DNA of 64,000 nt. Source: Gemmataceae bacterium. Lineage in GTDB: Bacteria > Planctomycetota > Planctomycetia > Gemmatales > Gemmataceae. The translations under genes were made by a program, and so were the position numbers. Location: positions 1,334,655 to 1,398,654 of the forward strand of contig LR594584.1 in NCBI GenBank assembly GCA_901538445.1. The letters run 5' to 3'. Below, in pieces: positions 16,774 through 24,715 of the stretch (positions within the stretch are counted from its first letter, which is position 1; the number at the start of each line of letters is the position of its first letter). The notes beneath the pieces were generated by a model that saw only the letters and a program-made list of their open reading frames with translations, did no database searches and was not told where the DNA came from.

Positions 16774-16838
16774 GAGCGGCGCGGCGTCAGCCCGCCGGTG
16801 GAATCGGAAGGCACCGGCGGGCTGACGCCGCGCCGCTC
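16774..16838. repeat. palindromic element, family B
   Basis: Perfect 27-bp arms (16774-16800 and 16812-16838) with an 11-nt loop, lying between divergent genes, 18 bp upstream of the HicB-like start. A 17-nt piece of the same arm (GGCGAGCGGCGCGGCGT) recurs at 37569-37585 at the damaged 3' end of the NIPSNAP gene. Confidence 0.92.
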
Positions 16839-16856
16839 ACTAGAGCCAAACCCCTT

Positions 16857-17087
16857 ATGAACCCAGCAGACAAGTACGTCAAGATCGTGGAGTGGTCCGA
16901 CGAGGACCGGGCGTTCGTTGGCCAGTGCCCGGGAATCATCGGCCCGTGCTGTCACGGCACTGATGAGGTCGAAGTGTACCGGGAGTTGTGCGAGATCGTC
17001 GCCGAGTGGATCGAGATCGCCGAGCGCGACGGCACGCCCCTCCCCCCGCATACCGCCGGCACCGGCGTGGCCCAACGGGTCGCGTGA
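16857..17087 (+). CDS. HicB-like antitoxin-fold protein, orphan
   Basis: 76 residues. The pattern YVKIVEWSDEDRAFVGQCPGI followed by CHGTDEVEVYRELCEIV (quoted in pieces) matches the partial RNase-H-like fold of HicB antitoxins. HicB normally neutralises the HicA ribonuclease encoded next to it, and often carries a C-terminal DNA-binding domain; here there is neither a HicA-like gene nor room for the DNA-binding domain. It could be a solitary antitoxin, or a housekeeping HicB-family protein. A palindromic repeat lies directly upstream and may carry or separate its promoter. Confidence 0.75.
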   Translation: MNPADKYVKIVEWSDEDRAFVGQCPGIIGPCCHGTDEVEVYRELCEIVAEWIEIAERDGTPLPPHTAGTGVAQRVA

Positions 17088-17193
17088 TCGTTTGCAAACG
17101 GTGGTGACTGTGTCGGTTCGCGGAAGTGACGGGGTCTGTCGACGCGCCTGGAAGGAGCCTATCCCAAATACCGTCGGTGCGAGCAGGAGCCGA

Positions 17194-17535
17194 ATGAGCG
17201 CATCTCAAGACGCAGACATTCTCCGCAGTACGGACAAACTGTTGGGCCATCTTGGTCGTGGATTCTTGACACCGCGGGAGGTCGTTGACAAGGTGACCGA
17301 CGAGTTGGCGTACCATGGACGCACCGACTTGGCCGCGACAGTCCTATCTCGGCTTCCGACGTTGGTAATGCAGGAACTGCGTGTTTGGGTGCGTGAGGTA
17401 CTCCGCCCGGAGTACGAGTACCGGCCTTTCATCCTCGCCGAATGGCCATCGGAAGAGGACCGGCGAGAGTACATTTGCCGAATGCAGTCGGACCTGATCA
17501 CATTGGCCAAGAGGATTCAGATGCTACTGGTGTGA
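17194..17535 (+). CDS. hypothetical protein, 113 residues
   Basis: No family is recognised. The sequence is helical and soluble: LGRGFLTPREVVDKVTDELAY, DLAATVLSRLP and VREVLRPEYEYRPF suggest three to four helices. LTPREVVDKVTDEL and the ending RMQSDLITLAKRIQMLL look like a small helical adaptor or immunity-type protein, but that is speculation. Base composition is lower in G+C than in the neighbours, which may point to recent acquisition. The ATG at 17194 gives the longest plausible product without entering the HicB frame. Confidence 0.55.
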   Translation: MSASQDADILRSTDKLLGHLGRGFLTPREVVDKVTDELAYHGRTDLAATVLSRLPTLVMQELRVWVREVLRPEYEYRPFILAEWPSEEDRREYICRMQSDLITLAKRIQMLLV

Positions 17536-17622
17536 GTTGTCCGCCCGCAGCACGCCAAGTAGACGAGCGTATGCTTTTTTTGATCTCCCCCGCGTTCGCG
17601 GCGGCTCGGTGAGGATTCGTGC

Positions 17623-18333
17623 GTGAAGATCGACGTCCGCTCCCTGAGCACGCACCTGGCCGGCCTCGCCTGGGTGGCGGTGCGGTCGTTCGTTGCGACG
17701 GTGATCGGGTTCACGCTCGCCGGGGTCGTGCTGGCCGGCGTCTCGCACCACTTTCTGAGCGATCACCACTGGGTCTACGGGGCGATCGCGGTTACAGCCG
17801 CACTCGCCGAGTCGGTGGCGGCGGGCGTCGTGCTCGGGGCCAAGCGGGCCGTGGTCACGGCGCTCGCGCACGGGCTCGGCACGCTGCGGTTGGGTCGGGC
17901 GTTGACGCACCTCGTCTTCGAGCGGATGCTCGGCCTCGCCGCGGGAGCGGAGTCTGGTCAACGCAGTGGGATCGTGGCCCGGCAGTTGGAGCGGGTGCCG
18001 CTCGCGAACGCCGAGGAACTGCTCACGCGTGCGGTCGTGGCCATGACCGGTGACGTGGGGCAGCACGGCTGGTTTCAGCGGAAGGTGCAGACGCAGCTTC
18101 TCGCGGCCGTCCGGAAGTTCACCCTCGCGCGGTTCCGCGTCGAAGGGGCCGAGCGCGGCGGGATCGACTTGCTGAGGATGAAAGAGGAGTTGGAGCGGAC
18201 GGCGGACGAGGCGCTGGTGCAGAAGATCCCCGGCGGGCTGCGGCTCTGGACGGCACTGGCGCTCGTCGCCCTGCCCGCCGTGGTCGCAGTTCAAACGTGG
18301 GTTCTCATCCTGCTGATTCACGCCAAGGGCTGA
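17623..18333 (+). CDS. membrane protein of unknown function
   Basis: 236 residues starting with GTG at 17623. Two N-terminal hydrophobic helices (about 15-42 and 50-72) and one C-terminal helix (about 212-233) flank a mostly helical soluble middle domain with charged stretches (RMKEELERTADEAL). The arrangement suggests a helical-hairpin inner-membrane protein with a cytoplasmic coiled region. I do not recognise the family. It is convergent with the GtrB-like glycosyltransferase gene (10-bp gap). Confidence 0.65.
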   Translation: MKIDVRSLSTHLAGLAWVAVRSFVATVIGFTLAGVVLAGVSHHFLSDHHWVYGAIAVTAALAESVAAGVVLGAKRAVVTALAHGLGTLRLGRALTHLVFERMLGLAAGAESGQRSGIVARQLERVPLANAEELLTRAVVAMTGDVGQHGWFQRKVQTQLLAAVRKFTLARFRVEGAERGGIDLLRMKEELERTADEALVQKIPGGLRLWTALALVALPAVVAVQTWVLILLIHAKG

Positions 18334-18343
18334 GGTTCTGACA

Positions 18344-19318
18344 TCACGCCGCACGCCTGGAGGCGGCAGGTGCGTGGGTCAGGTTGCGGGACTCGCGGAC
18401 GGCGTAGGGGCGCTTGCCCTGGCTCTCGAAGTAGACGCGCGTGAGAACCTCCCCCATCAGCCCCAGCGACACGAACTGCACGCCCATCAGGCTCGCGACC
18501 GCGCCGAGCAGGAACAGCGGGTTCGCGGTCATGCCGGGGCCGGACGTGTACTTCATCACCACCGACGCGGCCACACCGGCGAACCCGAGGAACAGGCACA
18601 CCAGCCCGAACAGCCCGAACAGGTGCATCGGCCGCGTCTGGTAGCTCCCCTGGAACTTCACCGTCATCAGGTCGAGCACGACCCGCACCGTGCGCGTGAG
18701 GTTGTACTTCGACGCGCCGGCCGAGCGTGCGTGGTGCTTCACGGGCACCTGCGTCACCCTGGCTCCCTGCTGGAGCACGAGTGCCGTGATGAAGCGGTGC
18801 ATTTCGCCGTAGAGCAGGAGTCCGTCGGCCACGTCGCGGCGCATCACGCGCATCGCGCAGCCGAAGTCCTTGAACGGGATCGCCAGCACCTTGCGGATCA
18901 GCCAGTTCGCGCACAGGCTCGGCACCTTCCGCAGCAACACCTTGTCCTGGCGGTTCAGGCGCTGGCCGAGCACCGCGTCGTACCCCTCGTCGAGCTTCGC
19001 GGCCAGCACCGGGATGTCGGCCGGGTCGTTCTGGAGGTCGCCGTCCATCGTGGCGATCACGTCGCCGGCGGCGGCGTCGAGGCCGGCCTGCGTCGCGGCA
19101 CTCTGGCCGAAGTTCCGGCGCAACCGCACCACCTTCACCCGCGGCTCCTCCGCGGCGACCCCCTCCAACTCGGTGAAGGTGCCGTCGGAACTGCCGTCGT
19201 CCACGAGCACGAGTTCCCACGGGCCGGCGTCCCTCAGCGAGCTGCGAACTCGGTCGACGAGCGGCCGCACGTTGTCCCGCTCGTCCTTCAGCGGCACGAC
19301 GACAGAGAGCAGCTTCAT
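18344..19318 (-). CDS. GtrB/ArnC-type polyprenyl-phosphate glycosyltransferase (GT2)
   Basis: 324 residues. N-terminal GT-A domain with SVVVPLKDERDNV, ELVLVDDGSSDGT, RNFGQSAATQAGLDAA, and the metal-binding ATMDGDLQNDP; the acceptor loop includes KDFGCAMRVMRRD. Two C-terminal membrane helices (about 233-257 and 268-292) anchor it. Enzymes of this type load glucose, galactose, mannose or aminoarabinose onto undecaprenyl phosphate for surface-glycan or lipid A modification. The specific sugar cannot be read. The neighbouring upstream gene on the same strand encodes the Tat-exported phosphatase-like protein; the gap is 21 bp, so an operon is likely. Confidence 0.92.
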   Translation of the reverse strand: MKLLSVVVPLKDERDNVRPLVDRVRSSLRDAGPWELVLVDDGSSDGTFTELEGVAAEEPRVKVVRLRRNFGQSAATQAGLDAAAGDVIATMDGDLQNDPADIPVLAAKLDEGYDAVLGQRLNRQDKVLLRKVPSLCANWLIRKVLAIPFKDFGCAMRVMRRDVADGLLLYGEMHRFITALVLQQGARVTQVPVKHHARSAGASKYNLTRTVRVVLDLMTVKFQGSYQTRPMHLFGLFGLVCLFLGFAGVAASVVMKYTSGPGMTANPLFLLGAVASLMGVQFVSLGLMGEVLTRVYFESQGKRPYAVRESRNLTHAPAASRRAA

Positions 19319-19339
19319 GGGGTGATCTCGGGTGAAGGG

Positions 19340-20377
19340 TCAGGCCGCGGTGAGGGTCGCCATGAGCGCCTCGGAGCCGTACTGCGCGAACGCGGTGTCG
19401 AGCAGGTCGATCGGCTGCGCGTCGATCAGGTCGGCGTTGAGGGTGTACTTACCGGGCTTCACCGGCGGGAACCCGGCGGCGAGGTCGAGGAACTCGCCGG
19501 GCGCGACCGTGCGGGCCAGGAACCCGGCCTTGCCGCGGTACGCGAGCGCGCCGCGGGAGTCGTGGAGCGAGTACGTCAGGTGGACGCCGCCGCTGCCACC
19601 GGTCGAGAACGTCCACGGCTGCTCGGAGAGGTTCTTCGCGCGAACGGTGATCGCGAACCCGACGCCGACAGGAACCGCGGTCGGGCCGACGACCGAGAGC
19701 CCGGCGCGGAACGGCCCCGGGCAGTACTCGGTGGTCGCCCACTTGCGGAAGCGGTCGGGCGTGTGCGCCTCGCCGGTCGCGGCGAGCTTGGCCTCGTAGG
19801 CGTCGAAGAACTCGTCGAGGACGCCCGTGCGGCCGACCGCCGCGACGTGCCCGTACCGCGGGTGGAGCTGCCGCCGCGCGGCGTCGATGCCGCCGTCGGT
19901 GAGGAGCAGCACCGCCATCCCGCACGCGAGCCCGGTGCGGTCCGACCCGCGGGCGCAGTGGATCAGGACCGGGTACTCGGCCCTGTCGAACACCTCGACG
20001 AGCCGGACGATTTCCGGGGCCGGCGGGTACCGCTTCGCGGAGAACGTGAGGTCCTCCTGGCAGATCTGGCGGGCGTGGGTGGCCCTGGCGTCGGCCTGGT
20101 ACCAGTCCATGTGCGGGCAGCACCCCCGCAGGTTCATGACGGTGCGGATGTGCTTCTCCGCGATCACCCGCTCCAGCTTCTGCTGTTTGAGCTGCGCCGA
20201 ACGGTACACCTTCCCGGGGATGACGGTGTGCTCGTTGCTGCCGAAGAGCACCCGGGCTGCCTCGGCCGTGGCGGCGAGCGCGACGCCCGCCCCGGCGAGC
20301 TTGAACAGCCCGCGGCGCGTGACGCGGCGGCTGGGTGCGGGGGCCGGGACCTGCGGTGGCGTGTCGGGTGCGTCCAT
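19340..20377 (-). CDS. Tat-exported tyrosine/dual-specificity phosphatase-like protein with C-terminal beta domain
   Basis: 345 residues. The N-terminus has a twin-arginine type signal (SRRVTRRGLFKLAGAG followed by a hydrophobic Ala-rich core to about 42). Residues of about 50-200 form a cysteine phosphatase domain with VYRSAQL near the start (as in DSP/PTP-like proteins) and the P-loop HCARGSDRTG (Cys141, Arg147). Residues of about 210-345 are beta-rich (VGVGFAITVRAKN, SGGVHLTYSLHD, GKYTLNADLID) and look like an immunoglobulin-type domain. An exported phosphatase with a Tat signal suggests folding in the cytoplasm. The substrate may be phospho-protein, inositol phosphate or phospholipid. It is likely in one operon with the GtrB-like gene. 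Confidence 0.82.
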   Translation of the reverse strand: MDAPDTPPQVPAPAPSRRVTRRGLFKLAGAGVALAATAEAARVLFGSNEHTVIPGKVYRSAQLKQQKLERVIAEKHIRTVMNLRGCCPHMDWYQADARATHARQICQEDLTFSAKRYPPAPEIVRLVEVFDRAEYPVLIHCARGSDRTGLACGMAVLLLTDGGIDAARRQLHPRYGHVAAVGRTGVLDEFFDAYEAKLAATGEAHTPDRFRKWATTEYCPGPFRAGLSVVGPTAVPVGVGFAITVRAKNLSEQPWTFSTGGSGGVHLTYSLHDSRGALAYRGKAGFLARTVAPGEFLDLAAGFPPVKPGKYTLNADLIDAQPIDLLDTAFAQYGSEALMATLTAA

Positions 20378-20471
20378 ACGGGTCGAGAACATGCCACAAC
20401 CGGGCGACCGGGGCAAGCCCGGAAACGGAGCGGCCCACCCGCGGGGGGAGCGGGTGGGCCGATCGGGGTCT

Positions 20472-20493
20472 CCTGGCACGGGGAAGTGCCAGG
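20472..20493 (-). terminator. hairpin after the lipoprotein gene
   Basis: An 8-bp stem (CCTGGCAC/GTGCCAGG) with a 6-nt loop lies 6 bp downstream of the leftward stop at 20500. No U-tract follows in the leftward direction, so termination strength is uncertain. Confidence 0.45.
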
Positions 20494-20499
20494 GGGGTA

Positions 20500-20760
20500 T
20501 TACTTCTCTTCGCCGAACTTGAGCTTGGGCTCGGTGTCGGAGCCGGTCGCCTTCTTCGGGACGGGAACCTTGTCCTTCTCCTTCTCGACCGGCTCCTTGG
20601 GGAGCTCGACGAGCGGGAACACCGGGTACGGGGTCGTGACCGGCGGGATCGGGTAGTCGGCCGGGTTGTAAGCGCAGTCGCTCTTCCCGGCGATGTGTTG
20701 GCAGCCGAACCCGGCGGCCAGGCCACCGAGCACGGCGATCAGTGCGAGCTTGCGGCGCAT
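20500..20760 (-). CDS. small lipoprotein, proline/lysine-rich
   Basis: 86 residues. MRRKLALIAVLGGLAAGFGC is a lipoprotein signal peptide with Cys20 as the lipidation site. The mature part is short, Pro-rich (PADYPIPPVTTPYPVFPLVELPKEP in two pieces) and then alternating Lys/Glu, and is probably disordered. It resembles no family I know; it could tether envelope layers. The start at 20760 gives a perfect signal peptide; the region upstream to 20940 has no support as coding. Confidence 0.7.
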   Translation of the reverse strand: MRRKLALIAVLGGLAAGFGCQHIAGKSDCAYNPADYPIPPVTTPYPVFPLVELPKEPVEKEKDKVPVPKKATGSDTEPKLKFGEEK

Positions 20761-21034
20761 GACCGATACCATCCGTGGCTTGAGAGTGTGGAGTTCCCGA
20801 GTCCGTCGCCGGGGGTGCGGACGGGCGAAGCGGTCCGCGGACCCCGGCGACGGCGCGGGAGGGTGAACGCACCAAGAACCCGTGAGGGCCGCGGTGGGCC
20901 GGGGGGATCGGCTCCTGCCTATTCCCTCCCGACGCCTCATCTATCGTCCGCCCGGGTTCGCCGGGTTCACTTGTTTTCCGGGACAGCGCCGATTACGGGG
21001 CGCGTGCGCGATGTGCGGGTCAGCCGGCCCCGAA
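20761..21034. other. intergenic region without recognised genes
   Basis: A 333-bp gap (20761-21093) lies between the lipoprotein start and the end of the DinG-like gene. This first part should contain the lipoprotein promoter on the minus strand, but I see no convincing -35/-10 pair. The last part (from 21035) is palindromic repeat sequence. Confidence 0.5.
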
Positions 21035-21130
21035 CCAGAGGACAGAAAAGGCAGAGGACAGAAGGGCAGGAAGCGATGCGTCCTCGGGCTTCATCATCTG
21101 ACCTCTGTCTTCTGATGTTCTGTCCTCTGG
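21035..21130. repeat. imperfect palindromic element, family F, overlapping the 3' end of the DinG-like gene
   Basis: CCAGAGGACAGAA at 21035 is mirrored by TTCTGTCCTCTGG ending at 21130, with further GAGGACAGAAG and CTTCTG repeats between. The last 14 codons and the stop of the helicase gene (21094-21136) are made mostly of this sequence, so the element appears to have replaced the original 3' end. Confidence 0.75.
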
Positions 21131-23136
21131 CCCGAGGACCGGCGGCCCTTCGGCGGCTTCGGGTCGCACGGCGGCAGTTCGACACCGTCGATGAAGCGTT
21201 TGGCGTCCGGCAGCGCGTCAAGGAACACGCGGCCGTAGGGCTTCGTCAGCACCCGCGGGTCGAACAGCACGACGATGCCCGTGTCGGTCGCGGTGCGGAT
21301 CAGCCGCCCGAACCCCTGCTTCAACTTGATGACCGCCTGCGGCACCTGGTAGTCCATGAACGGGTTGCCGCCGTCGGCCTGGATCGCTTCGAGCCGGGCC
21401 TCGGTCAGCGGCCGGTCCGGCACCGCGAACGGCAGCTTCGTGATGATGACGTTCGACAGCGCCTCGCCGCGCACGTCCACCCCCTGCCAGAAGCTGTCGA
21501 CGCCGAACAGCACCCCCTTCTTCGCCTCCCGGAACTGCTCCAGCAACTTCGCGGCCGGGAGCCCCGTGCCCTGGGCGAACAGCGTGTACCCGTTGCGGCC
21601 GAAGAACCCGCCGAGCTTGTCGACGGCACGGTTCAGGAACCCGTAGCTGGTGAACAGCACGAACGCCCGGCCCTGCGTCTTCGCGACGTACTCGGGGAGC
21701 CGCGCCAGCACCTCCTCCTCGTACCGGGCCGCCTGCGCAGACGGGTCGGGCATGCTCTTGAAGAGGTGCAGTTCGGCCTGCTTCGCGTAGTCGAACGGGC
21801 TGCCGAGCTGCTTGGTGTCGGCGTCTTCGAGCCCGAGGCGCTGCTGGAACAGCTTGAACCCGGACTCGTCGCCCGCGGCCGACAGCGTCGCCGACGTCAG
21901 AATCACCGACGGAACCTGGTCGTAGAGCTGCTGCTTCAGCGCCGCGCCCACCTCGATCGGCGCGCTCGCGAGCGCCACCCGCGGCACCCGGCCCGGCTTG
22001 ACCTCGACCCAGTACACCTGCCCCGCGAGGTCCTGGCCGAGCCACTCGCGGACCGCCTTCGCCATCCCGAGCAGCCGGTCGCCGCGGCTGGTGAGTTCGA
22101 GCCGTTCCTCCTCGGCGTCGCGGCCCTTCGCCAGCTCGTGGAGCTGGCTCGCGAGCTTCTTCAGCTCTTCCGAGAGGTGGTCGGGGACGACGTTCTCCTC
22201 GCGGACCCGACCGGTCCCCTTCGGCTGCGACAGGTTCCACTGGTACACGGCGAGGAAGAACTTCTCGGCCGCCTGTCGGGTCGATTCGAGCTGCGCGACC
22301 GCGTCGCCGTCGCCGAGCGTCGCGAGGATGCCCTTCTGCGTCCGCGGGGCGAGCAGTTGGTTCAGGACGTACTCGACGCCGCCCTGCGACACCGCGATCC
22401 CGAGGTAGTCGGCGGCGACGTCCTCGAGCGTGTGCGCCTCGTCGAAGACGACCGCGTTGTAGTCCGGGAGGAGCCCGCCGCCGGACCGCCGCAGCGCCAG
22501 GTCCGCGAAGAACAGCGCGTGGTTCACGACCAGCACGTTCGCCCCGAACACCCGCTTGCGGGCCTGGAAGTAGAAGCAGTCCGCGTGGTGCGGGCACTTG
22601 CGGCCGAGGCAGTTCGAGCTGTCGCTCTGGACCAGGTCCCAAACCGGCTCGTAGGGCTGCACCGGCAGGTCGGACTTGCTGCCGTCGGTCGTCTGCCGCG
22701 ACCACCGGCCGATCTGGATCAGTTGGTCGACCGCGGCGTGCGATTCAAGCAGCGAGGTCGCCTTCGCCTGCGCCGCCCGCAGCCGCCGCAGGCTCAGGTA
22801 GTTCCCACGGCCCTTCACCAGCACCGGCCGGATGTCCCCGGGCATCACCGACTGGAGGAACGGCAGGTCCTTGCGGACGAGTTGCTCCTGCAGGCCGATC
22901 GTGTGCGTCGAGATGACGACCTTGAAGTCCTTCTTGCTGGTGACGGCCTGGATCGCGGGGACGAGGTACGCGAACGACTTGCCGACGCCCGTGCCGGCCT
23001 CGACGAGCAGCTTCCGCTTGCGCGCGAGCGCGTCGGCGACGGCGGCCGCCATGTCGAGCTGCTGCGGGCGGGACTCGAACCCGGGCCACTTCTTCGAGAC
23101 GAGCCCGTCCGGGCCGAGAACTTTGCGCGTGTCCAT
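21094..23136 (-). CDS. DinG/XPD-like ATP-dependent DNA helicase
   Basis: 680 residues, superfamily 2 helicase. Walker A is AGTGVGKS (47-54), the DEAH box is in [11 protein letters not shown], and motif VI is [14 protein letters not shown]. The iron-sulfur cluster region has C176-x4-C181-x5-C187, the spacing of the last three DinG ligands, but the expected first cysteine in the NYLxLRRL segment is Ser115. The family unwinds DNA 5' to 3', including R-loops or damaged forks. The last residues ([14 protein letters not shown]) derive from a palindromic element. The start at 23136 is supported by the conserved approach to Walker A; frames upstream are repeat DNA. Confidence 0.9.
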   Translation of the reverse strand: MDTRKVLGPDGLVSKKWPGFESRPQQLDMAAAVADALARKRKLLVEAGTGVGKSFAYLVPAIQAVTSKKDFKVVISTHTIGLQEQLVRKDLPFLQSVMPGDIRPVLVKGRGNYLSLRRLRAAQAKATSLLESHAAVDQLIQIGRWSRQTTDGSKSDLPVQPYEPVWDLVQSDSSNCLGRKCPHHADCFYFQARKRVFGANVLVVNHALFFADLALRRSGGGLLPDYNAVVFDEAHTLEDVAADYLGIAVSQGGVEYVLNQLLAPRTQKGILATLGDGDAVAQLESTRQAAEKFFLAVYQWNLSQPKGTGRVREENVVPDHLSEELKKLASQLHELAKGRDAEEERLELTSRGDRLLGMAKAVREWLGQDLAGQVYWVEVKPGRVPRVALASAPIEVGAALKQQLYDQVPSVILTSATLSAAGDESGFKLFQQRLGLEDADTKQLGSPFDYAKQAELHLFKSMPDPSAQAARYEEEVLARLPEYVAKTQGRAFVLFTSYGFLNRAVDKLGGFFGRNGYTLFAQGTGLPAAKLLEQFREAKKGVLFGVDSFWQGVDVRGEALSNVIITKLPFAVPDRPLTEARLEAIQADGGNPFMDYQVPQAVIKLKQGFGRLIRTATDTGIVVLFDPRVLTKPYGRVFLDALPDAKRFIDGVELPPCDPKPPKGRRSSGQRTEHQKTEVR

Positions 23137-23189
23137 GCGTGGATTGTTGGCGCGCCCGGTGCGGCGAGACAAGGCCGGTTGCCGGCGGA

Positions 23190-23309
23190 AGTGGACAGTG
23201 GGCAGTGGGCAGAGGACAGTTTTGAAGAACAAAGCAAGAAGGCAGAAGGGACGCCCCTTCTGCCTTCTTGCTTGTCTGGCCACTGTCCACTACTCACTGA
23301 CCACTGTTC
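23190..23309. repeat. nested palindromic element, family F
   Basis: The core is a perfect 19-bp inverted repeat (23232-23250 and 23255-23273) with a 4-nt loop, flanked by imperfect outer arms rich in GGACAGTGGGCAGTGGG and CCACTGTCCACT. It lies between the helicase start and the BON-protein stop (23313). Composition differs from coding DNA. Confidence 0.85.
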
Positions 23310-23312
23310 CGA

Positions 23313-24002
23313 TCACCAGAACTTCACGCGCCAGTAGTCCTGCGGGGCGGAGTTGCGGCCGATGTACCAGTGGCCGTCCTCCCACTCGAGGGTCACCTTC
23401 CGCCAGCCGAGCGGGACCTTCGGGAACGGGTAGTACGGGCCGATGAACGGGAAGGCGTTGTACGGGTACGCGGTCGGGTAGCCGACGCGGCTGATGTTGT
23501 TGTACGGGGCGTAGGTCGGCCACGCGTGCGGCGGCAGGTTCGGGGCCTGCATGTCGGGCGAGAACTGGCCGGGGACGCCGAGCGGGACCGGCTCGACGAT
23601 CGGACCGCTACCCGGGGGGCCGCCCTGGGGGGCCAGCGGGAGCGGGGCGACCGGGGCGGGGACCGCGGCGTCCTGGACCTGGACGACCTCGCCCGCGACG
23701 CGGACGCCGTTGCGGACCAGGACCACGCCCTTCACACCCTGCACGGCCCGCAGGATCTCGGCCCGCTGGGCCGCGTCCTTCGCGGTGCCGGTCAGCGTGA
23801 CCGCGCCGTCCTGGGCCGAGATGCTGAGGTCGGCACCTTCGACCGCGTTGGTCGCACGGAGCCGGCCCGCGACGTCGTCTGCGAGGAGTTGGTTGGGGTT
23901 GGCAACGGTCGCGGGGAGCGCGGCCGGCTGGTCGGCGTGGACGGAGCCTTGGAACCAGATGCCCGCGGCGGCGGCGAGCGGGAACAGGGCACGCACTTTC
24001 AC
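23313..24002 (-). CDS. secreted BON-domain protein with proline-rich C-terminus
   Basis: 229 residues starting with GTG at 24002, which has a GGAGG site 6 bp upstream; no ATG gives an equally clean signal peptide (VKVRALFPLAAAAGIWF then AxA-type cleavage). Residues of about 35-105 form a BON domain (DVAGRLRATN, GADLSISAQDGAVTLTGTAK, ILRAVQGVKGVVLVRNGV), a fold that binds phospholipid in OsmY-type periplasmic proteins. The C-terminal half is Pro/Tyr-rich (WPTYAPYNN, YPYNAFPFIGPYYPFP) and ends in a WRKVTLEWEDGHWYIG beta motif. It is probably an envelope-associated protein; the mechanism is unknown. Confidence 0.82.
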   Translation of the reverse strand: MKVRALFPLAAAAGIWFQGSVHADQPAALPATVANPNQLLADDVAGRLRATNAVEGADLSISAQDGAVTLTGTAKDAAQRAEILRAVQGVKGVVLVRNGVRVAGEVVQVQDAAVPAPVAPLPLAPQGGPPGSGPIVEPVPLGVPGQFSPDMQAPNLPPHAWPTYAPYNNISRVGYPTAYPYNAFPFIGPYYPFPKVPLGWRKVTLEWEDGHWYIGRNSAPQDYWRVKFW

Positions 24003-24396
24003 GACAAACCTCCTTGTTCGATGGGAATGTGCGCCTTCGTTGAACGCACTGGAGCATGCCCCCGGAACCCGCACGCGGCAAATAATCCGCGGCACAAAGA
24101 CCGCCCCCGGAGCGGCCCTCGCCCTGCGCGACGCTCGCATTTCGGACGACACGCTCAACCCCGCGAACCCGAGCGCCCGCGTGGTCGGATCGGGACCGGC
24201 GGGCCGGAATTCCTCAAGTTGCGTGGACAACCACGTTCGGTCGCACGATCTGGTGACTTTTCATTTGGAGCCGATGGGATCGGCGGTAAACTCTACAGTC
24301 CACTCACGCTGAACGAGGAACGCCCGGAGGACACCCTCTCGATCTGCGCGGTGACGCCCTCTCCCCCCTTGATGACCCGTACTGCGGAGCAGAACG
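24003..24396. other. intergenic region, 394 bp, no gene seen
   Basis: No open frame here shows homology or a ribosome binding site. It lies between the divergent BON gene and the small ORF at 24397, so it probably carries two promoters; no consensus elements are clear. Confidence 0.5.
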
Positions 24397-24633
24397 ATGT
24401 CAAAGGCTACGCGACCGACCCCAATGGACCGCCCGCACTCGTTCGCCCCCGACTGCCCGGTGACCGCCGCGCCCCACCCCGACGAGATGGAGGCGCTGAT
24501 CCAGCGCGGCCTGCGCCTCGAAGCGCACGCCCCGGGCCGCGAGTGCCCGCCGCGGCTCACCGCTGCCGCCGGGCCGATCGCCCCGCAGGGCGACGCCGGC
24601 CGCGAGTTCGACGCCGACGAGTCCTGGTGGTGA
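24397..24633 (+). CDS. small hypothetical protein
   Basis: 78 residues, Pro/Ala/Arg-rich, no recognised domain (MSKATRPTPMDRPHSFAPDC at the start, FDADESWW at the end). A GGAGCAG sequence 5 bp upstream of the ATG is a reasonable ribosome binding site, and the gap to the next gene is 82 bp. In a G+C-rich genome a short open frame like this may be chance; the terminal acidic-WW motif is the only distinctive feature. Confidence 0.45.
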   Translation: MSKATRPTPMDRPHSFAPDCPVTAAPHPDEMEALIQRGLRLEAHAPGRECPPRLTAAAGPIAPQGDAGREFDADESWW

Positions 24634-24715
24634 CCCCTTCCCCGGCCGATGAAAGCGCGACACGCTCGTTGCGGTATCCCGGGTGCGGCACCTCCCGCCG
24701 CGCACCGGGAACCAC

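Noticed and set aside
16857-17535. HicB-like gene and the following 113-residue ORF as a toxin-antitoxin pair
   Set aside because: The second protein has no HicA-like double-stranded RNA-binding fold or catalytic His, and the gap is 106 bp.
24397-24633. Small ORF as part of the old yellow enzyme operon with known function
   Set aside because: No homology was recognised; kept only as a low-confidence hypothetical.
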